A stretch of 64,000 nt of DNA from Auanema rhodensis (taxonomy: Eukaryota > Nematoda > Chromadorea > Rhabditida > Rhabditidae), in assembly GCA_964057225.1 (NCBI GenBank), contig OZ059899.1, forward strand, positions 11,408,001 to 11,472,000. Reading direction: 5' to 3'. The notes under the pieces are model-generated. The model saw only the letters and a list, made by a program, of their open reading frames with translations, had not been told where the DNA came from and made no database searches. This document shows, piece by piece, positions 51,918-60,879 of the stretch; positions within the stretch are counted from its first letter, which is position 1; every line of letters starts with the position of its first letter. Position numbers and translations under genes: made by a program.

Positions 51918-53210
51918 GTGCCCGTATTAAGTCCACCAAAATCTGATCGATTATTCATTATCGAGAGTGACGGCAGCAACATAGCAGTGGGCGCAGTATT
52001 ATTGCAACCAGAAGATCCCACGCAACCATTGAAGCATTTTCATCCTATCGCATTTGCCAGCAGAAAACTGGTAAAAGCGGAACGCTATTACGCACCAATC
52101 GAAATTGAAGCCTTAGGGTTAGTATACGCACTGAATCAATTTCGCACATACATACTGGGAACGCATACTATATGTATCACTGACCATCGCCCTCTCACAA
52201 GTTTACTAACTCGCAGAGACCTATTTGGTCGTCTTGCTAAATTTCAGTTAGTAATACAAGAATACGACATTGAGATAAGGTACAGAGAGGGCCAGCTCAA
52301 TAAAGTATGTGATGCATTGTCACGTTATATAGGCGATGAAGCAAATGATGCAAAGCCGGAAAAGAAGAAAAAGAAAAACGTAGAATCGATCAGAATAAAT
52401 ACTATTGATACACCTGCTATAAAAGAAATTCAACAAAATACTCCATGGATAAAGAAAACAATCGCGGACATCGAATATAGAACGCAAAAAAAAATGGTCT
52501 CTAACGATAGATATTGCGTTATGAATGGATTACTCTACACAAAACCAACAGACAAGAAACCACATCCTGCAATCGTTGTGCCACAAGATCATCCAATCAA
52601 GGACGAGATAATAGAATTATTTCACGAAGATCCTACAATCGCAGCGCATCAAGGAATTAATAAAACTAAAGAAGCCATCCTACGGAGATTCTATTGGACC
52701 AACATGCAAAAAGGGTTAGTATACGCACTGAATCAATTTCGCACATACATACTGGGAACGCATACTATATGTATCACTGACCATCGCCCTCTCACAAGTT
52801 TACTAACTCGCAGAGACCTATTTGGTCGTCTTGCTAAATTTCAGTTAGTAATACAAGAATACGACATTGAGATAAGGTACAGAGAGGGCCAGCTCAATAA
52901 AGTATGTGATGCATTGTCACGTTATATAGGCGATGAAGCAAATGATGCAAAGCCGGAAAAGAAGAAAAAGAAAAACGTAGAATCGATCAGAATAAATACT
53001 ATTGATACACCTGCTATAGAAGAAATTCAACAAAATACTCCATGGATAAAGAAAACAATCGCGGACATCGAATATAGAACGCAAAAGAAAATGGTCTCTA
53101 ACGATAGATATTGCGTTATGAATGGATTACTCTACACAAAACCAACAGACAAGAAACCACATCCTGCAATCGTTGTGCCACAAGATCACAAGAAATTGGT
53201 CAGAAACTGA
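51918..53210 (+). pseudogene. Gypsy RNase H with duplication, integrase deleted, left arm
   Basis: 430 codons in the RT frame after the shared stop. RNase H begins ESDGSN...GAVLLQ and has ASRKLVKAE, EIEAL and TDHRPL. Its C-terminal half plus the integrase zinc region is then repeated (199 codons, 52116-52712 and from 52713). After the second VVPQDH the sequence jumps to the integrase C-terminus and the frame soon ends. Compared with the right arm, about 920 bp holding the second zinc motif, the catalytic core and part of the C-terminal domain are missing, so this copy cannot integrate. Confidence 0.8.
52116..53190. repeat. 597-bp tandem duplication within pol, left arm
   Basis: First copy 52116-52712; the second starts at 52713 and is cut short at about 53190 by the integrase deletion. 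Two or three base differences separate the copies (AAAGAA against GAAGAA codons, A-run length). Confidence 0.88.
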
Positions 53211-53530
53211 GGAAAAGCTATGACGGACCTTACGAAGTTATTAACGTACAAGGATCCAAGGTGCAGATAAGGAATTCATCAGGAATGATACAAGATATCC
53301 ACAAGGATAATCTCAAACTCTTCTCAAACGCTACTCAAAATATCACTTACAATACCCGCTCTAATACACGCAACACTCACGAAGAAGAAGAAGAGGACAG
53401 CGATATAGAGATACTTAGAGTGATCAAAAGTAACGAGCAAGATAACACCGATAGCGAACCGGAATCAGAGAACGAAGATGGAGACGAATTATGGTTACCA
53501 CGGATGAAAAATCAAAAAGAGAAAGCATGA
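53190..53530 (+). pseudogene. Integrase C-terminal tail, left arm
   Basis: Resumes at KIGQKLRKSYDGPYEV, an SH3-like chromo/GPY-type C-terminal module, followed by an acidic tail (EEEEEDSDIEIL...). Identical in layout to the last 110 codons of the right-arm ORF, but out of frame with the RNase H part because of the deletion. Confidence 0.7.
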
Positions 53531-54638
53531 AAAGACGACAAGAAATAACTTTATATACATTCTTTTCTTTTCTGTAAATTGTAAAATGAAAGTAACGGTG
53601 AATTAGAAAACTTTTTGATGAGAGATTAAGTGAGTAAACAACTAAAAATAAGGAATAAGCAAAAATATAATAGAAATAAATGGCTACCGTAATCCTATAC
53701 GACCGATAGAGATAATATTTTGCGCTAAACTGAGCTCCATATGTATCTCCAAGAAAAGACGAACATTGGCAGGCGCCTAAGCCACACCCCATCTGAGTGG
53801 TAGCCTCCATTAGTACTCAAGGATTCATTTAAAGAGACATATGGAGACGAGTAAATTATTAACTAAAATTATCCCCATCATCATTAGGATACGAGTAACC
53901 ATGTACCCGAAATGTTTAATAATTCCTTATATGGGGAGTCCGAATGGAACGTACCCTTTTTCAAAGATTTTTTTTATATAAAGAGTTTTTAGTGTATATG
54001 TAGCTGAGTTTTAGAGTCTAGGAGTTTACAAATAAAATTAAAAGTTTTAAAATCTACATGTAGAAAGATATATAAATAGTTTTAATAGGTTTCTTTATGG
54101 TATTAAGATAGAATTTGAATACAATAATAGGTTTTACGTTATTTTGTAACGGAGGATTAGAAAATAAATTTAGTCACTGTAGTACTGTAATAAAAAAAAA
54201 ATTTCTTTGTTTCATGAATGTGTGATTTATGTGAGACAATAAGGAATTATTAAACATTTCGGGTACATGGTTACTCGTATCCTAATGATGATGGGGATAA
54301 TTTTAGTTAATAATTTACTCGTCTCCATATGTCTCTTTAAATGAATCCTTGAGTACTAATGGAGGCTACCACTCAGATGGGGTGTGGCTTAGGCGCCTGC
54401 CAATGTTCGTCTTTTCTTGGAGATACATATGGAGCTCAGTTTAGCGCAAAATATTATCTCTATCGGTCGTATAGGATTACGGTAGCCATTTATTTCTATT
54501 ATATTTTTGCTTATTCCTTATTTTTAGTTGTTTACTCACTTAATCTCTCATCAAAAAGTTTTCTAATTCACCGTTACTTTCATTTTACAATTTACAGAAA
54601 AGAAAAGAATGTATATAAAGTTATTTCTTGTCGTCTTT
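53531..54638. other. Centre of palindrome: non-coding arms and spacer
   Basis: 53531-53929 and 54239-54638 are inverted copies of the non-coding sequence 3' of pol and may include LTR sequence, although no TG...CA ends or target duplications could be fixed. The unpaired centre, 53930-54238 (about 310 bp), is very AT-rich, without ORFs or repeats that I can name. Confidence 0.6.
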
Positions 54639-57170
54639 TCATGCTTTCTCTTTTTGATTTTTCATCCGTGGTAACCATAATTCGTCTCCATCTTCGTTCT
54701 CTGATTCCGGTTCGCTATCGGTGTTATCTTGCTCGTTACTTTTGATCACTCTAAGTATCTCTATATCGCTGTCCTCTTCTTCTTCTTCGTGAGTGTTGCG
54801 TGTATTAGAGCGGGTATTGTAAGTGATATTTTGAGAAGCGTTTGAGAAGAGTTTGAGATTATCCTTGTGGATATCTTGTATCATTCCTGATGAATTCCTT
54901 ATCTGCACCTTGGATCCTTGTACGTTAATAACTTCGTAAGGTCCGTCATAGCTTTTCCTCAGTTTCTGACCAATTTTTTGTGACTTTATTGTTGTCATCA
55001 CCATGTCGCCGGGTTGAATGTTCCTTTCGTGCGTCCTTTGTGTTCTATCCTTCTTCTTTCTGGCGTTTTCTTGGTTTTGGGCAATACGTTCACGTATTAT
55101 TTGGTCTATTTTCATCATTTGAGGTCTTCTCGTAAGTAATTCTTCCGAAATCTCTTTGATTTTTGTTATGGTTCCCGGTAATTCGGCATCAATTTTCATT
55201 CTGCATTCTTTTCCAAAAAGTGCTACGTATGGGGCTATGCCTGTTGTAGCATGCTGAATGTTATTGATAACGAATGTAATTTTCGGCAATACGCTATCCC
55301 AGTCGCTTAGATCTTCCTTCAAGTAGTGTGTTAATCCTTCCTCAAGAGTTCTGTGTAGTCTTTCGACTTGTCCGTTTGAGTTCTTTTGGTGAGGAAGGGT
55401 GGGTTCATGTTGAATTCCCAGTTTTGTACACATTTCTTCAAACTTTTGAGATACAAAATTAGATCCTCTATCGGTGATCAGTCGATGAGGCGGTCCGTAT
55501 ATGTATACAAAGTTGCGTAGAAATCTGTCAATTGTTATTTCTGTCGTAATTTGCGGTACTGCTATCGTTGTTGACCATTTAGTAAAAGCATCCTGGATGG
55601 TAATAACGTAAGTACAATTCCTTTTTGACGGGGGAAAAGGTCCCATTACATCCATATGAACTCGTTCAAAAGGCTTGGTCGGTATTTCAAATTGACCTAT
55701 TGGCTGTACTGTCATATAATGTGGGTCCTTCTTCCTTTGTGCGCATTTAATGCAGTTTTTGATATATATCATGATATCATTTTGCATGTTGGTCCAATAG
55801 AATCTCCGTAGGATGGCTTCTTTAGTTTTATTAATTCCTTGATGCGCTGCGATTGTAGGATCTTCGTGAAATAATTCTATTATCTCGTCCTTGATTGGAT
55901 GATCTTGTGGCACAACGATTGCAGGATGTGGTTTCTTGTCTGTTGGTTTTGTGTAGAGTAATCCATTCATAACGCAATATCTATCGTTAGAGACCATTTT
56001 CTTTTGCGTTCTATATTCGATGTCCGCGATTGTTTTCTTTATCCATGGAGTATTTTGTTGAATTTCTTCTATAGCAGGTGTATCAATAGTATTTATTCTG
56101 ATCGATTCTACGTTTTTCTTTTTCTTCTTTTCCGGCTTTGCATCATTTGCTTCATCGCCTATATAACGTGACAATGCATCACATACTTTATTGAGCTGGC
56201 CCTCTCTGTACCTTATCTCAATGTCGTATTCTTGTATTACTAACTGAAATTTAGCAAGACGACCAAATAGGTCTCTGCGAGTTAGTAAACTTGTGAGAGG
56301 GCGATGGTCAGTGATACATATAGTATGCGTTCCCAGTATGTATGTGCGAAATTGATTCAGTGCGTATACTAACCCTTTTTGCATGTTGGTCCAATAGAAT
56401 CTCCGTAGGATGGCTTCTTTAGTTTTATTAATTCCTTGATGCGCTGCGATTGTAGGATCTTCGTGAAATAATTCTATTATCTCGTCCTTGATTGGATGAT
56501 CTTGTGGCACAACGATTGCAGGATGTGGTTTCTTGTCTGTTGGTTTTGTGTAGAGTAATCCATTCATAACGCAATATCTATCGTTAGAGACCATTTTTTT
56601 TTGCGTTCTATATTCGATGTCCGCGATTGTTTTCTTTATCCATGGAGTATTTTGTTGAATTTCTTTTATAGCAGGTGTATCAATAGTATTTATTCTGATC
56701 GATTCTACGTTTTTCTTTTTCTTCTTTTCCGGCTTTGCATCATTTGCTTCATCGCCTATATAACGTGACAATGCATCACATACTTTATTGAGCTGGCCCT
56801 CTCTGTACCTTATCTCAATGTCGTATTCTTGTATTACTAACTGAAATTTAGCAAGACGACCAAATAGGTCTCTGCGATTTAGTAAACTTGTGAGAGGGCG
56901 ATGGTCAGTGATACATATAGTATGCGTTCCCAGTATGTATGTGCGAAATTGATTCAGTGCGTATACTAACCCTAAGGCTTCAATTTCGATTGGTGCGTAA
57001 TTGCGTTCCGCTTTTACCAGTTTTCTGCTGGCAAATGCGATAGGATGAAAATGCTTCAATGGTTGCGTGGGATCTTCTGGTTGCAATAATACTGCGCCCA
57101 CTGCTATGTTGCTGCCGTCACTCTCAATAATGAATAATCGATCAGATTTTGGTGGACTTAATACGGGCAC
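54639..57170 (-). CDS. Ty3/Gypsy RNase H-integrase, right arm
   Basis: 843 codons. RNase H, then a 199-codon in-frame duplication covering its second half and the first integrase zinc region. The second copy continues into a complete HHCC zinc motif (HEDPTIAAHQ...CIKCAQ) and integrase core: DVMGPF, TDRGSNF, NGQVERLHR (D,D,E). A GPY-type C-terminal module (DGPYEVINV) and an acidic tail follow. Upstream RT is split off by the in-frame stop at 57189-57191. The duplicated RNase H half would probably disturb folding. Confidence 0.82.
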   Translation of the reverse strand: MPVLSPPKSDRLFIIESDGSNIAVGAVLLQPEDPTQPLKHFHPIAFASRKLVKAERNYAPIEIEALGLVYALNQFRTYILGTHTICITDHRPLTSLLNRRDLFGRLAKFQLVIQEYDIEIRYREGQLNKVCDALSRYIGDEANDAKPEKKKKKNVESIRINTIDTPAIKEIQQNTPWIKKTIADIEYRTQKKMVSNDRYCVMNGLLYTKPTDKKPHPAIVVPQDHPIKDEIIELFHEDPTIAAHQGINKTKEAILRRFYWTNMQKGLVYALNQFRTYILGTHTICITDHRPLTSLLTRRDLFGRLAKFQLVIQEYDIEIRYREGQLNKVCDALSRYIGDEANDAKPEKKKKKNVESIRINTIDTPAIEEIQQNTPWIKKTIADIEYRTQKKMVSNDRYCVMNGLLYTKPTDKKPHPAIVVPQDHPIKDEIIELFHEDPTIAAHQGINKTKEAILRRFYWTNMQNDIMIYIKNCIKCAQRKKDPHYMTVQPIGQFEIPTKPFERVHMDVMGPFPPSKRNCTYVITIQDAFTKWSTTIAVPQITTEITIDRFLRNFVYIYGPPHRLITDRGSNFVSQKFEEMCTKLGIQHEPTLPHQKNSNGQVERLHRTLEEGLTHYLKEDLSDWDSVLPKITFVINNIQHATTGIAPYVALFGKECRMKIDAELPGTITKIKEISEELLTRRPQMMKIDQIIRERIAQNQENARKKKDRTQRTHERNIQPGDMVMTTIKSQKIGQKLRKSYDGPYEVINVQGSKVQIRNSSGMIQDIHKDNLKLFSNASQNITYNTRSNTRNTHEEEEEDSDIEILRVIKSNEQDNTDSEPESENEDGDELWLPRMKNQKEKA

Positions 57171-57188
57171 TTGGGTGAGACTTCTTTT

Positions 57189-58217
57189 TTATCGATCTAC
57201 AGCTTCCTGGTGTTGCTTTTCCCAAGCGAATTCGGTATCCGTCTTTGTCAAATCGTACAATGGGCTTGCGATACTTGCAAAATCTTTAATGAATTTGCGA
57301 AAAAATCCAACCATTCCTAAGAATGCGCGAACGCCTGTTGCGTTCTTTGGTGCCGGATATTCTTGTATCGCAGCCACTTTTCGAGGGTCCGGTTTTATTC
57401 CTTCTCTTCCAATTATTAATCCGAGAAATTTTACTTCTGGTTGAGCAAAGGCACATTTCTTTAACTTAATTTTCATTCCCAAACTTTCGACCGCGTGTAA
57501 TAATTCGTCGATATCTTCAAGGTGTTGCTTTCTTGTATCAGAGATTATCAGCAGATCGTCCAAGTATACAAATAATTTGCAAGAGCATTTACTTTGCAAA
57601 TATCTTACTGCTGTTTGAAAAGTATGAGGGGCTCCGCAGAGACCCATAGGCATTCTTTTATATTGATACGTGCCTGATGTTGTTGTAAATGCTGTTAAAC
57701 GACGATCAGATTCACGTAGTGATATTTGAAAAAACCCTGATACTAAATCGAAGTTTGAGAAGAATTGAGCTCCAGCTGCCATGTCAACTATATCCGATAT
57801 GCTTGGTATAACGTATGTTTGTTTACGCGTGACACTATTAAGGGCTCGAAAATCTGTCACGAACCTATATGTCTCATCCTTCTTCTTCACTAGCACAGCA
57901 GGGCTATTGAAGAGGGATGTAGAGGGTTTGATTATGCCTTGCTCTAGCATTTCTTTTACTTGCTTTTCCACTTCTTCCTGTTTACCAAGTGGAATCCTCG
58001 TTATTCTTGACCTTGGCATGTCCATATCCGATCTTAGTGGGATTGTATGCTCAATGGGTCCTTTAAATAGACCTGTCTTCCTATCTTCATTAAGAAAGGC
58101 CTCACGATGGCTCTTAACTATGTTTGTGAGCTCGTGCTTGTCTTCATTATTCAAATCTGCTTTATCCAGATTAAGGTCATTCATTAAATTTCTTGGAAAG
58201 TGGGGTAATTCTCCCAA
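57189..58217 (-). CDS. Ty3/Gypsy reverse transcriptase, right arm
   Basis: 342 codons, differing from the left arm by few residues (for example IIKPSTS against IIEPSTS). YLDD box and all RT blocks present. Bounded by the same in-frame stop and the same frame change relative to the protease as the left arm. Confidence 0.8.
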   Translation of the reverse strand: MGELPHFPRNLMNDLNLDKADLNNEDKHELTNIVKSHREAFLNEDRKTGLFKGPIEHTIPLRSDMDMPRSRITRIPLGKQEEVEKQVKEMLEQGIIKPSTSLFNSPAVLVKKKDETYRFVTDFRALNSVTRKQTYVIPSISDIVDMAAGAQFFSNFDLVSGFFQISLRESDRRLTAFTTTSGTYQYKRMPMGLCGAPHTFQTAVRYLQSKCSCKLFVYLDDLLIISDTRKQHLEDIDELLHAVESLGMKIKLKKCAFAQPEVKFLGLIIGREGIKPDPRKVAAIQEYPAPKNATGVRAFLGMVGFFRKFIKDFASIASPLYDLTKTDTEFAWEKQHQEAVDR

Positions 58218-58792
58218 TCTGCTTCTGGTGGAATATATGGTTGCATAGGGTCTTCTTGTATTGTTTGCCAGCTTGGTACTTCTCCTATTGTTGCCTGCCC
58301 TATGACTGCATTAGCTTCCATAGCTAATGTTTTGTCCGTATTGTTACGGAAAACTACATATACTCCACTTGTCTCACGGAAAACTGTTGGATAACTTGAA
58401 GCTAATGCATTTCCGTTGTCCCCTAATATCACCACTTCGTTTGATTTGAGTGGTCTATCAGCTTTGATTGGAATAGTGGACTCTTCATCGGGTTGTATGA
58501 TTCTTTTCTTCAAATTGATGATATTTACTGTTATTGCCGTTTGTTTAATGGCGTCCTGTTCAATTAAAGGGAGTGCGTAATTTCCGATCTCTAGCATCTT
58601 TTTCGATGGTTTTAAACTGACGTCAATGTTTTCACTGTCGAGCGTGCTCATGAAGTCCATCCCAATAAGAGCTGGGGCTGGGCAATCACAGTCATTTGAG
58701 ACCAAAAAGGTATGTTCTATCTCATAGCCAGCAATTTCGATGTTTAAATTTATTTTTCCGTATAATGTAAACGTTGTTTTGTTTGCTGCCAT
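58184..58792 (-). pseudogene. Gypsy protease C-terminal part, right arm
   Basis: 202 codons matching the protease ORF of the left arm from MAANKT onwards, including ALIGMDF. The catalytic DSG lies before the breakpoint and is missing. One visible difference is EANAVIG against EANSVIG. Confidence 0.75.
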
Positions 58793-58793
58793 T

Positions 58794-59446
58794 ACGCATC
58801 TCTTTGTTGAATAGTGATATAAGAGATGAACAACAGATTATAAATAAGTTTGAAATGAACAACGGTATTTTAATTTTTCCTGGTTTTTAAAAAAATTTGT
58901 TTAGAAATCTTAGATGATCCAAGATTAAGAAAATAATAAAAGATTATTCTAAGAAGAATTGAAAGAATGGAACACATTATTGACAAATCAAGAACGCCCA
59001 GTAAAATTAGAATACGTGAAGTTATATTAGAATGCCTAAATATCAAAATGCAACACAAGAAGAAGATTTTCAAGCTTTCGCTCCAAGACCACAAAACCCT
59101 TCAAAACAAGCATCTAAAATAATGATAAAATAAGTGAAAACAATCTCTCTAAAGTTTTGTTTTACGTGATTTTCCATTTCTAAATGTAATTTTCTATGGT
59201 TATGCATCTTTATATTTTTTGTGATATACCTATTATTTTATTGTACTAAACATCCATCTTTGGCATCTTTGGCATTTTCTAATATCTTAATCTTGCCTAA
59301 CTTGCCTTTCAATAATGACATTCCCTATATAAGTTGTAATCTCCTATCTGTTCCTCTGTTGGAGGACATGCTTTTTTATTTTATTATTAATTGTTGATTC
59401 GACTTTTGTATGATAAACCTTTTTTTCACTCTTCCTTCCGTTTTCT
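58794..59446. other. Unassigned AT-rich sequence
   Basis: No gene recognised. A plus-strand open stretch around 59033-59133 ends in a Gln/Lys/Pro-rich peptide that could be a gag tail, too short to claim. A TATA-like CTATATAAG lies near 59327-59335. There is no clear LTR. Confidence 0.4.
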
Positions 59447-59826
59447 AGTTGGCAATGTTGGTTGTCACGTCATATTTCATGCAGTTAGATTTTCAGACAC
59501 ATTAATACCTTTGACCATTCTTCTTATGAGTTTTGTAACGATAGATCGTAATAGGAAATGAATTGCTATAATATGAAAAAATACAAGACATAGTCAACAT
59601 TGATTTCCCCAAATAGTATCATGTTTGCTTGTTATTCAATAAGAACACTTATTTTTTGATTGTTTTCTCGAAATATTCTTTTTTTTCTTTAACAAAGTTA
59701 TGACTGAGATCGAAATTCGAACATACTTTTGAACAATTAAACAGAAATTCAAAAAATATTTGCCGCCAGCAGGGGTCGAACCTGCGACCTTGGGCTTATT
59801 AGACTCACGCTCTAACCGACTGAGCT
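59447..59826. repeat. tRNA-Ile repeat, block F (isolated relic)
   Basis: Part of one unit, from mid-spacer into the tRNA gene, with more substitutions than array units (for example GATCGAAATTCGAACATAC), consistent with isolation from homogenisation. Confidence 0.9.
59761..59826 (-). pseudogene. Truncated tRNA-Ile relic
   Basis: The 3' 66 nt are present; the 5' acceptor strand is lost at 59827. One anticodon-stem change (AGACTCACGC against AGACCCACGC). Confidence 0.85.
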
Positions 59827-60029
59827 TGGACTATGTATCCAACAGTTATTTATTATGAGAGTATTATCAGGGTTGATCTTCGCAGATTTGAGTTTAAAAG
59901 GTTTATTAAATAAAGATGGTACAGTGGTAGAAAAGTTAGATTAGAAAGTGAAGGTTTCTTGGGCTTTATATATTATTTAGCTTGAGGGTGATATTTGATA
60001 TTTGAATACAAAGGTCACGTTAATGTAAA

Positions 60030-60584
60030 CTATAGAGGTGATAAAGAAAACATCCAGCGTTCCTTAAACAGATTTTGGTCTGTCGTCCCCCTAGTTCCAA
60101 TGTCTGCGGGATTATGGTCGGTATCAACATAGTGGAAGTGTAGTGAAGCTTTTTGAGCTTCCAACCTTATTCCTATTTCTTCAATGTGTTGTCGCATATT
60201 ACTAATAAAAACGGGGACACTTTTTTTCTTTATAAGCCAAGATAGAGCTATTTGGCTATTAGCATTTTTATGATATGGTAGCGTAGTAGTGTGTTTAATT
60301 CCAAATTGCTTACACATAGCTTGAAATTCAGATGACAAAAAGCTACTACCATTATCGGTTATCATACTCATTGGTGGTCCATATATGAAAACAAATCTAA
60401 TTACAAACGCTTTTGTGATTTCAGTAGCCGTTTGTGTTATTAATGGGCAAGTTGTTCCCCATTTACTAAAAGCGTCTTGAATACTCAAGATGTATCGATG
60501 TCCATCATTAGTGCGAGGTAAAGGACCTAGTATATCTACATGAATACGATCAAATGGCTTTTCGGGTATAACAAATCTTCCCAT
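60030..60584 (-). pseudogene. Chimeric fragment: Gypsy integrase core joined to BEL/Pao RNase H
   Basis: 184 codons. Residues 1-112 are an integrase core with HVDILGP (first Asp) and MITDNGSSF (second Asp), closely related to but distinct from the integrase at 54639-57170. It breaks off at NANSQ before the catalytic Glu. The rest, from IALSWL, is the end of a BEL/Pao RNase H (DHNPADIGTRG), comparable to SEIALAWI...DNPADIATRG in the polyproteins at 28230 and 37273. Two element families have been fused in frame, either by recombination during reverse transcription or by nested insertion and deletion. No catalytic set is complete. Confidence 0.7.
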
Positions 60585-60647
60585 AGGTTGTTAATGAGAT
60601 CAAAATTCGAAAAGAACAGTAGAGAGCCGTGCAAAATTTACTAACCA

Positions 60648-60765
60648 CGCCCCCAAACAGCTGTAAAAACATACTTTTGGGGGCGTCAGCTGCTAAAAAC
60701 ATACTTTTGGGGCGCGTCAGCTGTCAAAAACATATTTTTGAGCGTCAGCTGTTAAAATCATATTT
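60648..60765. repeat. Degenerate minisatellite, about 35-bp unit
   Basis: Three to four imperfect copies built around AAAACATACTTTTGGGG and CGTCAGCTG, with unit lengths varying by a few bases. Confidence 0.75.
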
Positions 60766-60879
60766 TGGGATCATGGTTCATGGATTTTCCTTTTTTAAAC
60801 TTAAAAATCATGATTTAAAGCATGATTTAAATTTTTTTTTAAAATCAAATTTAAATATGCTTTTTTAAATGTATATATA
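60766..60879. other. AT-rich flank with ATCATGATTTAAA-type repeats
   Basis: Low-complexity target region of the Tc1 insertion. It ends in a TATATA stretch whose last TA (60878-60879) is the target duplication. Confidence 0.5.

Larger units (their letters stand above)
50297..53929 (+). repeat. Palindrome left arm (Ty3/Gypsy-like pol)
   Basis: Matches 54239-58793 in inverted orientation from the protease (ATGGCAGCAAAC) through RT, RNase H and the integrase C-terminus to non-coding sequence past 53530. The arms differ by scattered substitutions and by a deletion of about 920 bp in this arm. Confidence 0.9.
54239..58793 (-). repeat. Palindrome right arm (Ty3/Gypsy-like pol)
   Basis: The longer arm, keeping the integrase. 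It ends at 58793 within the protease, upstream of which the two arms have unrelated sequence, so the DSGSS active site is absent here. Confidence 0.9.

Noticed and set aside
53424..53810. 128-codon ORF in the palindrome arms (also 54359-54745) as a gene
   Set aside because: Mostly antisense to the integrase tail and its 3' non-coding sequence; Cys/aromatic-rich with no family signature.
50297..58793. Palindrome as a pure assembly or chimeric-read hairpin artefact
   Set aside because: The arms differ by several amino-acid-changing substitutions, by one large deletion and by unrelated outer flanks, which a fold-back artefact would not create. Long-read confirmation is still needed.
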